From Nostoc sp. NMS8 (lineage in GTDB: Bacteria; Cyanobacteriota; Cyanobacteriia; Cyanobacteriales; Nostocaceae), in assembly GCF_017115045.1 (NCBI RefSeq), contig NZ_JABXKK010000018.1, forward strand, positions 1 through 44,113: a stretch of 44,113 nucleotides of DNA, given 5' to 3'. The notes below the pieces were generated by a model, which was given only the letters and a program-made list of their open reading frames with translations, was not told the DNA's origin and ran no database searches. Of the stretch, positions 43,961-44,113 are shown piece after piece (position 1 is the stretch's first letter; each line of letters opens with the position of its first letter). The position numbers and the translations under genes are program-made.

Positions 43961-44113
43961 GTTATGGGTAACGCATATTTAATTTCTGGAGATGCCTATT
44001 TTCTATCTGAGGATTGGTTTTGATGCAAAATTTGGCGTTGCAGAGATGAGTTATGAATTAGACCTGTCCGAAAATTTATAAGCCAGTCTGTGCAAAGCTT
44101 TGAGAGCCAGCTT

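Overview
The window is chromosomal DNA of a filamentous, Nostoc-like cyanobacterium. Evidence: the HIP1 octamer GCGATCGC recurs throughout; there are many short tandem heptamer repeats (CCCCAAT/CCCCAGT, AATCTAA, TAATGAC) and small palindromic repeats typical of Nostoc-type genomes; and several genes are cyanobacterial hallmarks (ldpA, an R3H/AAA ATPase, the BciB-type divinyl reductase, coaT/coaR, a cyanobacterial-length ispH). No rRNA, tRNA, CRISPR array or prophage was recognised.

Layout. 0.2-3.1 kb: ldpA (clock/redox Fe-S protein) and an AAA+R3H ATPase. 3.6-5.1 kb: a decayed ABC exporter gene, frameshifted and cut off just after its Walker A motif. 5.1-8.1 kb (minus): bciB, holB and a small helical protein. 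8.3-12.2 kb: a PadR regulator, then the divergent pair coaT/coaR, a cobalt efflux ATPase and its MerR/precorrin-isomerase regulator, with a strong operator dyad between them. 12.5-16.2 kb: a 1207-residue membrane protein joining a PstS-like periplasmic binding domain to three tandem DUF4912 repeats. 16.6-21.3 kb (minus): ispH, an SGNH hydrolase, an amt ammonium transporter with a candidate NtcA site, and a ynfA-like gene with one in-frame stop. 21.5-26.2 kb: a large hybrid histidine kinase. 26.2-28.4 kb (minus): a toxin-antitoxin pair whose RelE-like toxin has an in-frame stop, and an oxalyl-CoA-synthetase-like ligase. 28.7-32.4 kb: a BMP-family lipoprotein, then a graveyard of NHLP-type bacteriocin exporter fragments, one split by an internally deleted IS5-like element, with a GNAT gene between them. 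32.4-35.8 kb (minus): a signalling cluster of a small protein, a response regulator fused to a thioredoxin-reductase-like protein lacking both cysteine pairs, and a cNMP-domain histidine kinase. 36.4-43.9 kb: an APC permease, a TPR protein, a leaderless amidase/glucosaminidase whose amidase active site looks dead, and dnaG.

Themes. Sensing and regulation are heavily represented (coaR, PadR, two histidine kinases, a redox-like response regulator, the PstS-DUF4912 protein, ldpA). Short repeats have entered many places: in frame inside ldpA, the AMP ligase and dnaG, in promoters (coaR, dnaG), and at the edges of several gene fragments. The best candidates for something undescribed are the cysteine-less response-regulator/TrxR module with its kinase and small partner, the PstS-TM-DUF4912 transducer, and the leaderless wall hydrolase with a pseudo-amidase domain. 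All functional assignments rest on motif reading and recalled family knowledge; no database search was run.
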